NCBI RefSeq assembly: GCF_018613415.1
Contig: NZ_JAGGQG010000012.1
Location: 124,001-188,000, forward strand
Origin: Bacillus sp. ISL-18
Lineage (GTDB): Bacteria; Bacillota; Bacilli; Bacillales; Cytobacillaceae
DNA: 64,000 bases
Reading direction: 5' to 3'
Numbering within the stretch: position 1 is the first letter of the stretch; each line of letters starts with the position of its first letter. Below are positions 18,592 through 27,769 of the stretch, piece by piece. Both the position numbers and the translations under genes were made by a program. The notes under the pieces were generated by a model. The model saw only the letters and a program-made list of their open reading frames with translations. It had not been told where the DNA came from and made no database searches.

Positions 18592-18606
18592 GGTAAGCGC
18601 TTAACC
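18592..18606. promoter_or_regulatory. LacI-type operator, GGTAAGCGCTTAACC
   Basis: Third member of the AAGCGCTT family, 36 bp before the dehydrogenase start at 18643. It links that gene to the ABC transporter regulon. Confidence 0.65.
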
Positions 18607-18642
18607 AAAAACCATTATGTTAAATAAATAGGAGGAGTCACA

Positions 18643-19662
18643 ATGCCATCATTAACAGTAGGAATAATTGGTGCAGGCCGGATTGGAAAATTACATGTTG
18701 ATAATTTAAGAAAGATTCCACAAATTCGCATTAAAAGTGTTTCAGATGTTTTTATCGATCACCTTGAATCATGGGCAAAAGAAAAGCAAATTGAGGTTTT
18801 AACTTCTGATTATCACAAAATGCTAAATGATCCGGAAATTCAAGCCGTTTTCATTTGTTCGCCAACCAATACTCACGCAACAATCATTAAAGAAGCCGCA
18901 CTCGCCGGCAAAGATATTTTCTGTGAAAAACCAGTAAGTTTTTCCGTAGAAGAAACAGAAGAAGCATTAGCTGTGGTTGAAAAAGCGGGAGTAAGGCTGC
19001 AAATTGGTTTTAACCGCCGTTATGATCCAAATTTCCGCAGAATTCAAACACTTGTGAAAGATGGTCAAATTGGTCAGCCGCATATTTTACGAATTACTTC
19101 GCGTGACCCTGAGCCTCCAGGTGTTGACTATGTGAAAGCTTCCGGCGGATTGTTTATGGACATGATGATCCACGATTTTGATATGGCACGCTATGTAATG
19201 GACAGTGAAGTTGTTGAGGTATCTGCTGCAGGAGCAGTATTGGTGGATCCGGCAATCGGTGAAGCTGGCGATATTGATACCGCTATCGTAACATTGAAAT
19301 TTGCTAATGGTGCACTAGGGGTAATCGATAATAGTCGTCAGGCAGTGTATGGATATGATCAGCGTCTTGAAGTTTTCGGTGAAAAAGGGGCAGCACAAGC
19401 TGATAATAATCGTCCTACTACTGTGGAAGTATCGACCGCTGAGGCTGTTACGGTAGATAAGCCGCAATACTTTTTCCTTGAGCGATACAATCAGGCATAT
19501 ATTGATGAAGTAGTAGAATTTACTCGCTCTATTCTTGAAAAGAAAGAAATTGCCTGCACAGGCTTTGATGGTTTACAAGCGCAAAAAATCGCGAAAGCAG
19601 CAAAAGAATCGCTTGTAAAGGGTGCTCCAGTCCAATTAAAACAGGCAGCTCCAGTCATTTAA
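18643..19662 (+). CDS. Inositol 2-dehydrogenase (IolX-like, Gfo/Idh)
   Basis: 339-residue NAD(P)-dependent dehydrogenase. The Rossmann motif GIIGAGRIGKLH is at residues 7-18, the catalytic Lys lies in FCEKPVSF, and the Asp/His pair in MMIHDFDMARYVM. The sequence resembles inositol 2-dehydrogenases that oxidise myo- or scyllo-inositol to an inosose. ATG with TAGGAGGAG upstream. A terminator follows, but the IolE-like dehydratase starts only 155 bp on, a sensible next step for the inosose product. The exact isomer is unknown. Confidence 0.87.
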   Translation: MPSLTVGIIGAGRIGKLHVDNLRKIPQIRIKSVSDVFIDHLESWAKEKQIEVLTSDYHKMLNDPEIQAVFICSPTNTHATIIKEAALAGKDIFCEKPVSFSVEETEEALAVVEKAGVRLQIGFNRRYDPNFRRIQTLVKDGQIGQPHILRITSRDPEPPGVDYVKASGGLFMDMMIHDFDMARYVMDSEVVEVSAAGAVLVDPAIGEAGDIDTAIVTLKFANGALGVIDNSRQAVYGYDQRLEVFGEKGAAQADNNRPTTVEVSTAEAVTVDKPQYFFLERYNQAYIDEVVEFTRSILEKKEIACTGFDGLQAQKIAKAAKESLVKGAPVQLKQAAPVI

Positions 19663-19689
19663 TAGAAATGACGAAACAATACTACAAGC

Positions 19690-19744
19690 CTCCTAATTTT
19701 TAGAAAATCCAACTGTTTTATCTGATGGAATTAGGAGTTTTTTT
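19690..19744 (+). terminator. Terminator after the IolX-like gene
   Basis: CTCCTAATT at 19690 pairs with AATTAGGAG ending at 19737, followed by a T7 run. The loop is long, so it may be leaky, allowing partial read-through into the IolE-like gene. Confidence 0.7.
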
Positions 19745-19817
19745 AAACTTACAAGGCAATGAGACGAATAGATCAAGATTGAAAAACACACAACAATGAA
19801 TGATGGAGGATCAGACA

Positions 19818-20714
19818 ATGTTTGACGCAAATCAAGTAAAATTGGCTATTGCCCCAATCGGCTGGACGAACGATGACATGCCTGAACTTGGCAGCGAAGT
19901 TACCTTCGAGCAATGCATTAGCGAAATGGCACTTTCCGGTTTTTCGGGAAGTGAAGTGGGAAACAAGTATCCGCGCGACACAGAGGTTTTGAAAAAGGCC
20001 CTTTCTTTAAGAGGATTAGAGATTGCAAGTGCTTGGTTTAGTTCCTTTTTAACATCAAAGCCATTAGAAGTAACGGAAAGAGCTTATATAGAACACCGTG
20101 ATTTTCTTCATGAAATGGGTGCAAAAGTGATTGTTGTCTCAGAACAAGGCAACAGCATCCAGGGCCAAATGGAAACACCGCTATTTGGAAATAAGCCTGT
20201 AAATACGGAAGAAGAATGGAAGCTTTTATTGGAAGGGCTGACTCGACTTGGCGACCTGGCGGCTGAAAAGGGCATGAAAATTGTCTACCACCACCACATG
20301 GGTACAGGAGTGCAAACTGAAATAGAAATCGACCGCTTAATGGAAGGAACCGACCCTGAAAAAGTATCTCTTCTTTACGATACAGGCCATCTTGTATTCT
20401 CAGGCGAAGATCACCTGGCAGTGTTAAAAAAATACGTTGATCGAATCCATCACGTTCACTTAAAGGATATTCGTATGGAAATTGTTGAAAGAGTACATAG
20501 TGAAAAAATGAGCTTTTTGGAGGCTGTAAAAGCAGGGGTTTTCACCGTACCAGGAGACGGCATCATTGATTTCAAACCGGTATTTGAGGTGCTAAGCGAA
20601 GCAGGCTATAAAGGTTGGTTTGTAGTCGAGGCCGAACAGGATCCGGCAATTGCCAATCCATTTGAATATGCAGTGAAAGCAAGAAAGTACATCAGGGAAA
20701 CAGCCGGGTTGTAA
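19818..20714 (+). CDS. iolE: Myo-inosose-2 dehydratase paralogue (copy 1)
   Basis: 298-residue TIM-barrel lyase that removes water from 2-keto-myo-inositol. IolE hallmarks are seen: [16 protein letters not shown] at the N-terminus, [46 protein letters not shown] and FVVEAEQDP, giving the metal-binding Glu/Asp/His set. ATG 19818 has GGAGGA 7 nt upstream; the in-frame ATG at 19800 would overlap that ribosome site. A closer IolE homologue lies at 31882, so this copy may act on another inosose. The symbol marks family, not proven orthology. Confidence 0.85.
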   Translation: MFDANQVKLAIAPIGWTNDDMPELGSEVTFEQCISEMALSGFSGSEVGNKYPRDTEVLKKALSLRGLEIASAWFSSFLTSKPLEVTERAYIEHRDFLHEMGAKVIVVSEQGNSIQGQMETPLFGNKPVNTEEEWKLLLEGLTRLGDLAAEKGMKIVYHHHMGTGVQTEIEIDRLMEGTDPEKVSLLYDTGHLVFSGEDHLAVLKKYVDRIHHVHLKDIRMEIVERVHSEKMSFLEAVKAGVFTVPGDGIIDFKPVFEVLSEAGYKGWFVVEAEQDPAIANPFEYAVKARKYIRETAGL

Positions 20715-20816
20715 AGGGTACAGAAAAGAGTTAATTGTCCAACAATCTGTTGAAAATAGTAACTCAGGCGTCTAGAATGTATTAAAAATATATAGCATAG
20801 ATGGCGATTTGATATT

Positions 20817-20875
20817 ATCCCATTTGTGCAGACAGTTATAAAAAGAATATATTGTCTGCACAAATGGGATTTTTT
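20817..20875 (+). terminator. Very strong terminator
   Basis: 18-bp perfect stem (ATCCCATTTGTGCAGACA and complement) with an 18-nt loop and a T5 run. It ends the ABC-LacI-IolX-IolE cluster. Confidence 0.92.
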
Positions 20876-21144
20876 ATTAAGGATAATATTTTTTTTACGA
20901 ATATTGAAACAACTATTGACTGAAAGCGTTTTTAATACTAATATTTATCCATACATTAACCAAGAGTTAACCAAAAAAACTGTTGGATAATTTTTCCTCA
21001 AAATAGTTGAAAGGGAGTGATCAATTAAAAAGGTAATGGAATTTACTACTTTCTTCCGCACAGCCAAATTGTAAAACAAGTAACTTCTAAAAATGATTTA
21101 TCGCCAATTTTATTCTGTCACATTGACAAAAACTGAACTCTTTA
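20876..21144. other. Gene-free stretch with a possible cre-overlapped promoter
   Basis: TTGACT at 20916, a 17-bp spacer and TAATAT at 20939 form a weak promoter. Its spacer overlaps TGAAAGCGTTTTTA at 20921, a 13-of-14 cre match. Beyond it a direct repeat TTAACCAA (twice within 19 bp) and a ribosome-like AAAGGGAG at 21010 are seen, but no frame longer than about 16 codons follows. It may be the leader of the LacI gene or a remnant. Confidence 0.4.
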
Positions 21145-21173
21145 TTGATTTTATAGACTGAATATTATAAAAT
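21145..21173 (+). promoter_or_regulatory. Promoter of the third LacI gene
   Basis: TTGATT at 21145, 17-bp spacer, TAAAAT at 21168. The predicted start near 21180 lies just before the palindromic operator at 21184, implying autorepression. Confidence 0.55.
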
Positions 21174-21183
21174 ATTCTTCATA

Positions 21184-21199
21184 ACGCATACGTATGCGT
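21184..21199. promoter_or_regulatory. LacI-type operator, ACGCATACGTATGCGT
   Basis: Perfect 16-bp palindrome 30 bp before the LacI start at 21230. Related sites occur at 22281 and 22376. Confidence 0.75.
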
Positions 21200-21229
21200 A
21201 GTCTAAAATAAAGAGGCGAAAATGCTATT

Positions 21230-22258
21230 ATGGCAATCACCACGAAAGATATTGCAAAAATGGCGAATGTGAGCCAATCTACTGTCTCCAGATGTTTAAA
21301 TGACAGTCCAATGATTTCTGAGAAAACCAAGAGAAAAGTTTGGAAAATCGCACAAGAGTATGGCTTTCAATTTAATGCGAATGCAAGAAGCTTAAGTGCG
21401 AATAAAACCAATACAATAGGTGTTATTTTACCAAAGAGTTTATTTGGACAGGGGATAGAAGTGTACTTTAGCTCATGGCAGAATGAAATTATCCAAACTC
21501 TTGAACAGTTGCAAATGGATGTTATTAGCTCATTTTTTGAGAATAGGTTTACAGAACAAAATAATATCGAAAGATTCATTGCTGCAAAGAAGGTAGATGG
21601 ACTGATTATTATGGAGCCGTCTTTAGATGATAAATCCATAGAGGCACTAGAAAAAACGGAAGTCCCTTTCATATTCTGCAAATATTTACCACCATTTTAT
21701 AAAACAAAGGATGTAGACTTTGTTTGTGTAGACCAGCACAAAGGCGGGTATATTGCGGGTGACCACTTAATTAAACTAGGTCATAGGAACATCATGTGTT
21801 TGTCAGCTAATATCAGCGGCAGCGAGTTTCAACAAAGGACTGAAGGCTTTAAAGCTGCGTTTAAGGATCATCATCTCCAGTATGATGGTGATAAATTATT
21901 TTATGGAGATACGACTTTCCAGTCGGGTTACCGCTTGATAAAGGATAATATGGATAATTTAAAAGACGTGACAGCCATCTTTGCACAGAATGATTTAATG
22001 GCACTGGGGGCGATCTCGGCATTGAAGGAGCTGGATATAAAGGTCCCTAATGAGATATCCGTTATCGGATTCGATGATATTGAGTTATGTACCTTCTACA
22101 AACCATATTTATCAACAATTCATCAACCTATAAAAGAAATTGCAACATTAACATGTAAACGGTTAATTGAGAAATTAAATTCAACATCAACCATGAAACA
22201 AAAACTAGAAATTAGTCCTACATTAGTTATTAGAGAATCTTGCGGGGGAAGAGTCTAA
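21230..22258 (+). CDS. LacI-family repressor (third)
   Basis: 342 residues: HTH ITTKDIAKMANVSQSTVSRC (residues 3-22) and a sensor domain with GVILPKSLFGQG, the effector-loop DGLIIMEPS and VIGFDDIELCTFYKPYLST. The recognition helix (SQSTVSRCLN) is unlike those of the two other LacI proteins here, matching its different operator. It is flanked by one operator upstream and two downstream, the latter before the second IolT-like gene. It probably represses itself and the 22477-26065 genes until a specific cyclitol appears. The start ATG has only a weak ribosome site (GAGGCGAAAATGCTATT). Confidence 0.9.
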   Translation: MAITTKDIAKMANVSQSTVSRCLNDSPMISEKTKRKVWKIAQEYGFQFNANARSLSANKTNTIGVILPKSLFGQGIEVYFSSWQNEIIQTLEQLQMDVISSFFENRFTEQNNIERFIAAKKVDGLIIMEPSLDDKSIEALEKTEVPFIFCKYLPPFYKTKDVDFVCVDQHKGGYIAGDHLIKLGHRNIMCLSANISGSEFQQRTEGFKAAFKDHHLQYDGDKLFYGDTTFQSGYRLIKDNMDNLKDVTAIFAQNDLMALGAISALKELDIKVPNEISVIGFDDIELCTFYKPYLSTIHQPIKEIATLTCKRLIEKLNSTSTMKQKLEISPTLVIRESCGGRV

Positions 22259-22280
22259 CTTACTCTTTTTTCTCCCATTA

Positions 22281-22296
22281 ATGCAAGCGTATGCAT
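22281..22296. promoter_or_regulatory. LacI-type operator, ATGCAAGCGTATGCAT
   Basis: Imperfect palindrome of the GTATGC family, 23 bp after the LacI stop; a matching site lies 95 bp downstream. Confidence 0.65.
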
Positions 22297-22375
22297 TAAA
22301 TGCTGATACTTAGAAGGATAGATTTGAAATATAGTAAATCAGCGTAAATATATTAACAGTTTTTTTAAAACATAA

Positions 22376-22391
22376 ATGCAAGCGTATGCGT
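22376..22391. promoter_or_regulatory. LacI-type operator, ATGCAAGCGTATGCGT
   Basis: Second downstream site, 86 bp before the symporter gene. It differs from the site at 22281 by one base. Confidence 0.65.
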
Positions 22392-22476
22392 AAATGAGCC
22401 TAAGGAGACTCTAAGAACCATACATAAATGGCTCGGAAGTTCATATTAAACATTAGAATATGGGGGAGAAATACTT

Positions 22477-23907
22477 ATGGCAAATCAGGTAACTGAGAAG
22501 AGGCGTACTCCAAAGGCATTTTTACGGATCATTACATTAGTATCGACATTCGGGGGACTGCTGTTTGGATATGATACGGGTGTAATCAACGGTGCACTTC
22601 CTTATATGGCTAAACCCGACCAGCTCAATCTGAATCCGCTAACAGAAGGACTTGTTACGAGTTCACTTCTTTTCGGAGCTGCGCTTGGGGCAGTGTTTGG
22701 CGGCAGGCTGTCAGATCGTAACGGCCGGCGAAAGAATATTCTTAGTCTGGCATTATTATTCCTTATTGCAGCGCTAGGATGTACACTTTCACCAAATACA
22801 GGTATGATGCTTGTTTTTCGTTTTCTACTTGGTCTGGCTGTTGGAGGGGCCTCCGTTACAGTTCCAACCTTTTTAGCAGAAATGGCACCAGCCGAACGGC
22901 GGGGCAGGTTGGTTACTCAGAATGAGTTAATGATTGTTACTGGACAATTTCTAGCATTCGCGCTTAATGCCGCGATTGCATCAACATTGGGTGAAAATGA
23001 ACACGTTTGGCGTTATATGTTAGTTATAGCAACACTTCCGGCAGTTGTCCTTTGGTTTGGAATGCTAATCGTACCTGAAAGCCCACGCTGGCTGGCAGCG
23101 CAAGGGAAAATAGGAGAAGCTTTACGGGTTCTCCAACAAGTGCGTGAGGAAAACAGGGCTAAAGAAGAATTACAAGAAATTAAAGATGCCATTGCTTCAG
23201 AATCTAAAATTGAGAAAGCAACAATGAAAGATTTGGGAGTACCTTGGGTGCGACGTATAGTTGTTCTAGGGATTGGAATTGCGATGGCGTCACAACTTAC
23301 AGGTGTCAACTCGATTATGTATTATGGTTCTGAAATTCTGAAAGAAGCTGGATTTGCTACAAAGGCCGCTCTTATCGGTAATGTTGCGAATGGGGTGATC
23401 TCGGTATTGGCAACTTTCGTCGGAATTTGGCTCCTAGGAAAAGTTGGACGTCGTTCCATGATGTTATGGGGTTTAACAGGAACAACAACGGTACTTTTAC
23501 TTATTGGAGTGTTTTCTTCCCTTCTGAAAGGGAATACATCCCTTCCATATGTAATACTTTCCCTTACAGTCACGTTTCTAGCGATCATGCAAGGAGCCAT
23601 TGGGCCGGTATTATGGGTCTCGCTCTCAGAGATATTCCCGTTAAGACTGAGAGGACTTGGCATGGGGATTAGCGTCTTCTTCCTCTGGATAACAAATTTT
23701 GTAATTGGCTTCTTTTTCCCAATATTGATCGACAAAGTTGGCTTATCAGGAACATTCTTTGCTTTCGCGGCAGTAGGGTTGGTATCTATCACTTTTATTT
23801 GGAAGATGATGCCTGAAACAAAGGGCCGCTCTCTTGAGGAGATTGAAAGTTACTTCCGCACCTATGATGAAGTTCATGCTGATGAGAAAGCTGCAGTATC
23901 TAAATAA
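22477..23907 (+). CDS. IolT-like sugar:proton symporter (copy 2)
   Basis: 476-residue sugar-porter MFS protein with about 12 membrane segments. It carries [39 protein letters not shown] and PETKGRSLEEIE, close to IolT. ATG start behind GGGGGAGAAA. It lies directly downstream of two GTATGC-type operators and upstream of an IolG-like dehydrogenase and a TIM-barrel isomerase, so it is probably the importer of a LacI-controlled module. Large frames on the opposite strand are shadows of its biased codons. Confidence 0.88.
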   Translation: MANQVTEKRRTPKAFLRIITLVSTFGGLLFGYDTGVINGALPYMAKPDQLNLNPLTEGLVTSSLLFGAALGAVFGGRLSDRNGRRKNILSLALLFLIAALGCTLSPNTGMMLVFRFLLGLAVGGASVTVPTFLAEMAPAERRGRLVTQNELMIVTGQFLAFALNAAIASTLGENEHVWRYMLVIATLPAVVLWFGMLIVPESPRWLAAQGKIGEALRVLQQVREENRAKEELQEIKDAIASESKIEKATMKDLGVPWVRRIVVLGIGIAMASQLTGVNSIMYYGSEILKEAGFATKAALIGNVANGVISVLATFVGIWLLGKVGRRSMMLWGLTGTTTVLLLIGVFSSLLKGNTSLPYVILSLTVTFLAIMQGAIGPVLWVSLSEIFPLRLRGLGMGISVFFLWITNFVIGFFFPILIDKVGLSGTFFAFAAVGLVSITFIWKMMPETKGRSLEEIESYFRTYDEVHADEKAAVSK

Positions 23908-23991
23908 CAACTTCAGTTGTCTTAAAATGGTATTGGCGAGTTACATATCAATTTGTATGCGCCTACAAAATCTTGTGTTTTATAGATGATA

Positions 23992-24032
23992 ACTTTCCTA
24001 TAAAAATACTAGTGAGATTCTTATAGGGAAGT
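23992..24032 (+). promoter_or_regulatory. Stem-loop before the second IolG-like gene
   Basis: ACTTTCCTATAA pairs with TTATAGGGAAGT (one G.U) across a 17-nt loop, with no T-run. The right arm and next bases (TATAGGGAAGTGCTTAA) recur with one deletion at 30794 before the AraC gene, so this could be a protein site rather than an RNA element. Confidence 0.45.
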
Positions 24033-24070
24033 GCTTAATTTAAGAAAATTATTAATAAGGAGTGTTTATT

Positions 24071-25093
24071 GTGGAATTAAAGATTGGTGTTATTGGTACC
24101 GGTGCAATTGGAATGGATCATATTCAAAGACTTACATATAAAACAAAGGGAGCAAAGGTAGTTGCAGTCTCTGATATTAATGCGGAAAGAGCGCAACAAA
24201 TTGCTCAAGAAGTGGGTGCTAAATTTGTAGAATCTGGAGAAGAGCTAATCAGATTGCCTGAGGTGGATGCAGTAGTGGTTACCTCCTGGGATCCGACACA
24301 TGAAGGTTATGTCTTAGAAGCTATAAAAAATAAAAAATATGTATTTTGTGAAAAACCTTTAGCTGTTGAAGTGGAGGGCTGTAAAAGAATCGTTGATGAA
24401 GAAATCAAACTAGGTAAAAAATTAGTTCAAGTAGGATATATGAGAAGATATGATCAAGGATACGAAGAAATAAAAGAATTGCTTGATAATAGAAAACTTG
24501 GAGAAGTATTAATGCTTCACTGTGCTCACCGAAATCCTGGCGTAGATGAAAGCTATACTACCCCTATGGCTGTTGAAAATTCAGTTGTTCATGAAATTGA
24601 TGTATTAAGATGGTTACTGAAAGAGGACTATGTAGCAGCACAAGTGATTCTGCCAAAAAGAACATCAAGTGCACATAAGGATTTACATGATCCTCAGATT
24701 GTCATTTTAGAAACAGAGTCGGGCATCCATATTGATATTGAAATCTTTGTAAATTGCCATTACGGATATGATATAAAATGTGAAGTCATGTGTGAAAATG
24801 GAATGGTATCTTTAACGGATCCAGCTTTTTCAAGCGTTCGTACGGAAGGGAAAGATTTTACAAAAGTATCATCCGATTGGAAGGATCGCTTTGTAAAGGC
24901 ATATGATAGAGAATTTCAACTTTGGGTTGATTCTGTGAAAGCAGATGAATTAAATGGACCTAATGCTTGGGATGGGTATGTAGCGGCGATTACTTCTACG
25001 GCTTGCTCGAAGGCAAGAGATACTGGGGAACGTGTACAAATTCAACTGGATGAATGTCCAGCTTTATATAAAAACAGCTTAGTTTTGGCATAA
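24071..25093 (+). CDS. Inositol 2-dehydrogenase paralogue (IolG-like)
   Basis: 340-residue Gfo/Idh dehydrogenase. Rossmann motif GVIGTGAIGMDH, catalytic Lys in FCEKPLAV, QVGYMRRYD substrate loop, and Asp/His in VVHEIDVLRWLL. It follows IolG closely in pattern and length but clearly differs from the IolG at 34341, for example Arg replacing the His of the usual EIDxLHW. GTG 24071 has AAGGAGTG 6 nt upstream; the in-frame GTG at 24062 lies inside that ribosome site. It is grouped with the symporter 22477 and isomerase 25124 and probably oxidises an alternative inositol. Confidence 0.85.
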   Translation: MELKIGVIGTGAIGMDHIQRLTYKTKGAKVVAVSDINAERAQQIAQEVGAKFVESGEELIRLPEVDAVVVTSWDPTHEGYVLEAIKNKKYVFCEKPLAVEVEGCKRIVDEEIKLGKKLVQVGYMRRYDQGYEEIKELLDNRKLGEVLMLHCAHRNPGVDESYTTPMAVENSVVHEIDVLRWLLKEDYVAAQVILPKRTSSAHKDLHDPQIVILETESGIHIDIEIFVNCHYGYDIKCEVMCENGMVSLTDPAFSSVRTEGKDFTKVSSDWKDRFVKAYDREFQLWVDSVKADELNGPNAWDGYVAAITSTACSKARDTGERVQIQLDECPALYKNSLVLA

Positions 25094-25123
25094 AAATAAA
25101 CTAGATTGAGAGAGGGTTTTAAC

Positions 25124-26065
25124 ATGAGATTGTCATATGTAACGGATAGCTTAGGCCATTTGCCTTTTGAAAAAATGTTAGATACGGTAGCTGAAATGGG
25201 GATTGATACCATTGAGATGACAACTGGAGGCTGGTCACCGGCTCCGCATTTGCGTTTAAATGAATTGCTGGAAAGTGAAGCAAAAAGAAGTGAATTTTTA
25301 GGTGAATTAGAAAAGCGGAATATTAAGCTTTGCGCATTGAATTGTTCTGGGAATCCGTTAGATCCAGGTGAACTTGGTAAAGAGCATAGAGATGTAACAG
25401 AAAAAACAATGGAATTAGCCGGTTTACTTGGTGTGAAGAAGGTCATTATGATGAGTGGCCTGCCGGCAGGAAGCCCGGAAGATAAAATTCCTAACTGGAT
25501 TACCTATACAGTCAGCTGGCCCCCAGTATTAAAAGAGATATTGGATTACCAATGGAATGAGGTAGCGATCCCGTATTGGAAAGAGTTAGTGAAAAAAGCT
25601 GAATCATGCGGTGTCGAAAAAATTGCCCTTGAAAATTTCAGTTCGCAATTAGTCTATAATCCAGCAACCTTATTTAGATTGCGGAATGCAGTCGGACCTA
25701 TGGTTGGTTTGAATTTAGACCCGAGCCATTTAATCTGGATGGGGGCAGATCCAATTATTGCAGCAAGAGAATTAGCAGCTGCGATTCACCATGTTCACGG
25801 TAAAGATGTAAGACTTGAAAGACATTTATCTGCCATTAATGGCGTACTGGAAACAAAAGAGGTTACGGATACAGCAAATAGGGCATGGAATTATGTGGCC
25901 GTCGGCTGCGGTCGAGATTTGCAGTGGTGGAAAGAATTCTTCTCGGTTGTTCGCATGATGGGATATAACGGTGAAGTGTCACTTGAAATGGAAGATTTGA
26001 CCATGTCCGTTGAGGCGGGAATTAGAACATCAGTGGATGCTTTAAAACAAACTCTTAGTTTTTGA
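25124..26065 (+). CDS. Sugar phosphate isomerase/epimerase-like TIM barrel
   Basis: 313-residue xylose-isomerase-like TIM-barrel protein. Metal-site candidates: Glu in KIALENFSS, Asp and His in GLNLDPSHLIWMG, His in HHVHGKDVR and Glu in VSLEMEDLT. Start at ATG 25124, 7-9 nt after AGAGAGGG. The preceding gene is an IolG-like dehydrogenase, so it may isomerise or dehydrate the resulting inosose in the way IolH, IolI or IolE do. It is not a clear IolE or IolI, and its precise reaction is unknown. Confidence 0.75.
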   Translation: MRLSYVTDSLGHLPFEKMLDTVAEMGIDTIEMTTGGWSPAPHLRLNELLESEAKRSEFLGELEKRNIKLCALNCSGNPLDPGELGKEHRDVTEKTMELAGLLGVKKVIMMSGLPAGSPEDKIPNWITYTVSWPPVLKEILDYQWNEVAIPYWKELVKKAESCGVEKIALENFSSQLVYNPATLFRLRNAVGPMVGLNLDPSHLIWMGADPIIAARELAAAIHHVHGKDVRLERHLSAINGVLETKEVTDTANRAWNYVAVGCGRDLQWWKEFFSVVRMMGYNGEVSLEMEDLTMSVEAGIRTSVDALKQTLSF

Positions 26066-26112
26066 GATTAACCTTTAATTCTACCAATAGATAGAGTGAT
26101 TAAATACAGTTG

Positions 26113-26159
26113 CACCTAAAAAAGTAGAGATTGTTATGACATCTCTATTTTTTTAGGTG
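26113..26159 (+). terminator. Terminator, probably bidirectional
   Basis: 19-bp stem with one mismatch between 26113-26131 and 26141-26159, whose 3' arm contains a T7 run. It ends the 22477-26065 gene group. Confidence 0.8.
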
Positions 26160-26199
26160 AGATTTCATTCAGTATTTAAATCTTTGAAAAGGAGGGCTC

Positions 26200-27102
26200 T
26201 TGTTGGATTTAAATAAATTTGTTTATGGAAAACGTTCGCTGAATGAATATGTTCATCATTTAAATCAAAATGGTGCGTCTTTTCAAGTGCATTATTGGGG
26301 AGTCATGCCGAAGCATTATGACAATCTATTACATAAACATTCCTTTTTTGAAGTGTGCTATGTGGTAGATGGGGAAGGAACTTATATAGAAGAAAATAGT
26401 AGCCAACCGCTCCATAAAAGCACACTTTTTTTATCACGACCAGAAGTTTTACATCAAATAAAAAGTAAGGAAGGTCTATTTCTGCTATATGTTGCATTTG
26501 ACTTAATGGAATCGGAATCAAGTGAAGAATGGATAAGGATTATGGAGGGAGCCAAACAACAAGAGGTGGTAGTTTTGCATCATAGTGATGATATACCTAC
26601 TACTTTACTTTGGAAATCGTTGCTGATCCAAGCAACCATGAAGGAACATTCTTTTTTTGAAGAAATGCTATCAAGCATGGCCCATTCCCTTATTCTTTCA
26701 ATAGTAGAAAATTTCGTTTCACCATTAAATCACAGCAAACAAAGAATGGTTCCAGAGGGTTTTTCTTTACTCCTGACTCAAGCATAATTATATATACACG
26801 ATAATTTATCAAGTCCCTTAAGAGTGGCTAAACATTTGCATATATCAGGACGGCATTTATCACGAATATTTATGTCAGAGTTAGGCGTAAGTTATTCAAA
26901 TTATATTTTGGATGAAAGAATCAAAAAAGCTGTCACCTTACTTAAAAAGTCGGATTTATCATTGAAAGAAATTGCTGAGGAAACTGGTTTTGTTTCTGTC
27001 CAATATTTTACTCGTGTGTTTACGACAATGATGCAGATTTCACCTGGGCGTTTTCGTTCAGGGTTTGTGGATGCACAAACAACTGTATTTTTGGCTAATT
27101 GA
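26200..27102 (+). pseudogene. AraC-family regulator broken by an in-frame stop
   Basis: Reading frame 1 gives an AraC-type protein of about 300 residues, interrupted once by TAA at 26785-26787. The part before is a cupin-like sensor domain (LLHKHSFFEVCYVVDGEG). The part after, in the same frame, starts LYIHDNLSSPLRVAKHLHIS and holds both HTH motifs ending in ISPGRFR. One C-to-T change (CAA to TAA) would explain it. TTG start with AAGGAGGG upstream. No restart with a good ribosome site follows, so the DNA-binding half is probably not made, unless the stop is a sequencing error. Confidence 0.85.
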
Positions 27103-27116
27103 CACAACTTTTATTA

Positions 27117-27145
27117 AGTAAGAAAAATTCTATAGCTGAACCTTA
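27117..27145. repeat. 29-bp direct repeat, copy A
   Basis: AGTAAGAAAAATTCTATAGC followed by TGAACCTTA; it recurs with one mismatch at 29255. Both copies lie just after a plus-strand gene end. Confidence 0.6.
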
Positions 27146-27288
27146 ATATTAATTAATGCATGTTGGTATCCAGGAATCGGGGAGGAGTAGAGGGTGCTTG
27201 TTGGAAGTAGAACTGTGTACGCTTTGCAGATAATGGAATAAAAAAAGGTATAATTTATAAATAATAACTTCAAATAATAAAAAGAGGA

Positions 27289-27657
27289 TTAATCACCTTT
27301 TGTTACACACTTTAACCTTAGTCCACCATCGTCCAGTTTTTCGACTTCTTTCAAGAAGAAATTTACTGGATGCTGATTTGTTAGAAAAGAACTTGTTTCA
27401 AATAGTGTCACAGAGTTAGATGCACCCTCTGCAATTGGGACTAAAACCAGGCTCAATTCATCAATTAATCCCTCATTCAAAAAGGAGCCATTTAAATAGC
27501 CTCCACCTTCTAGCATTAATTGATCAACCTCAAATAGATTTTTTAGCTTTTCCACTACGACTGTAAAATTTAATCTTACTTTTCCGCCGAAAATATATGA
27601 TATACCTATTTTTTGCAGATGAGCGAGATAGGCATCAGATACTTGTTCTCTCAGCAC
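27289..27657 (-). pseudogene. Fragment of a RibD-C/dihydrofolate-reductase-like protein
   Basis: The 122 codons correspond to the C-terminal half of a RibD C-terminal-domain reductase (usual length about 230). GGGYLNGSFLNEGLIDELSL is the family's substrate/NADPH-binding stretch. The frame stays open upstream for 15 more codons with family-like residues before a stop, but the N-terminal cofactor half is missing. GTG 27657 has GAGGT-like context but is unlikely to give a working protein. It is part of a decayed patch and its original substrate is unknown. Confidence 0.75.
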
Positions 27658-27769
27658 CTCTATAATGTGATCTCTTGATCGTAATTATCTGTAAGGTTCC
27701 GTTTTGGGTTGCAAACAAGGCGAGGCAGCTTCGGACAGCCGAAAACAAAATCATCGCAATTATGAAATT
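27658..27769. other. Gene remnant region without intact gene
   Basis: It contains the upstream tail of the reductase fragment's frame and a stretch rich in GCTTCGGACAGCCG with no open frame. It is probably residue of lost sequence. Confidence 0.3.

Noticed and set aside
21010..21072. Leader peptide upstream of the third LacI gene
   Set aside because: A ribosome-like AAAGGGAG is present but the frame has at most about 16 codons and a poor start; too weak to call.
23322..23792. 156-aa frame antisense to the second symporter
   Set aside because: Shadow frame caused by codon bias of a membrane protein; an equivalent shadow occurs antisense to the third symporter at 33683-34114.
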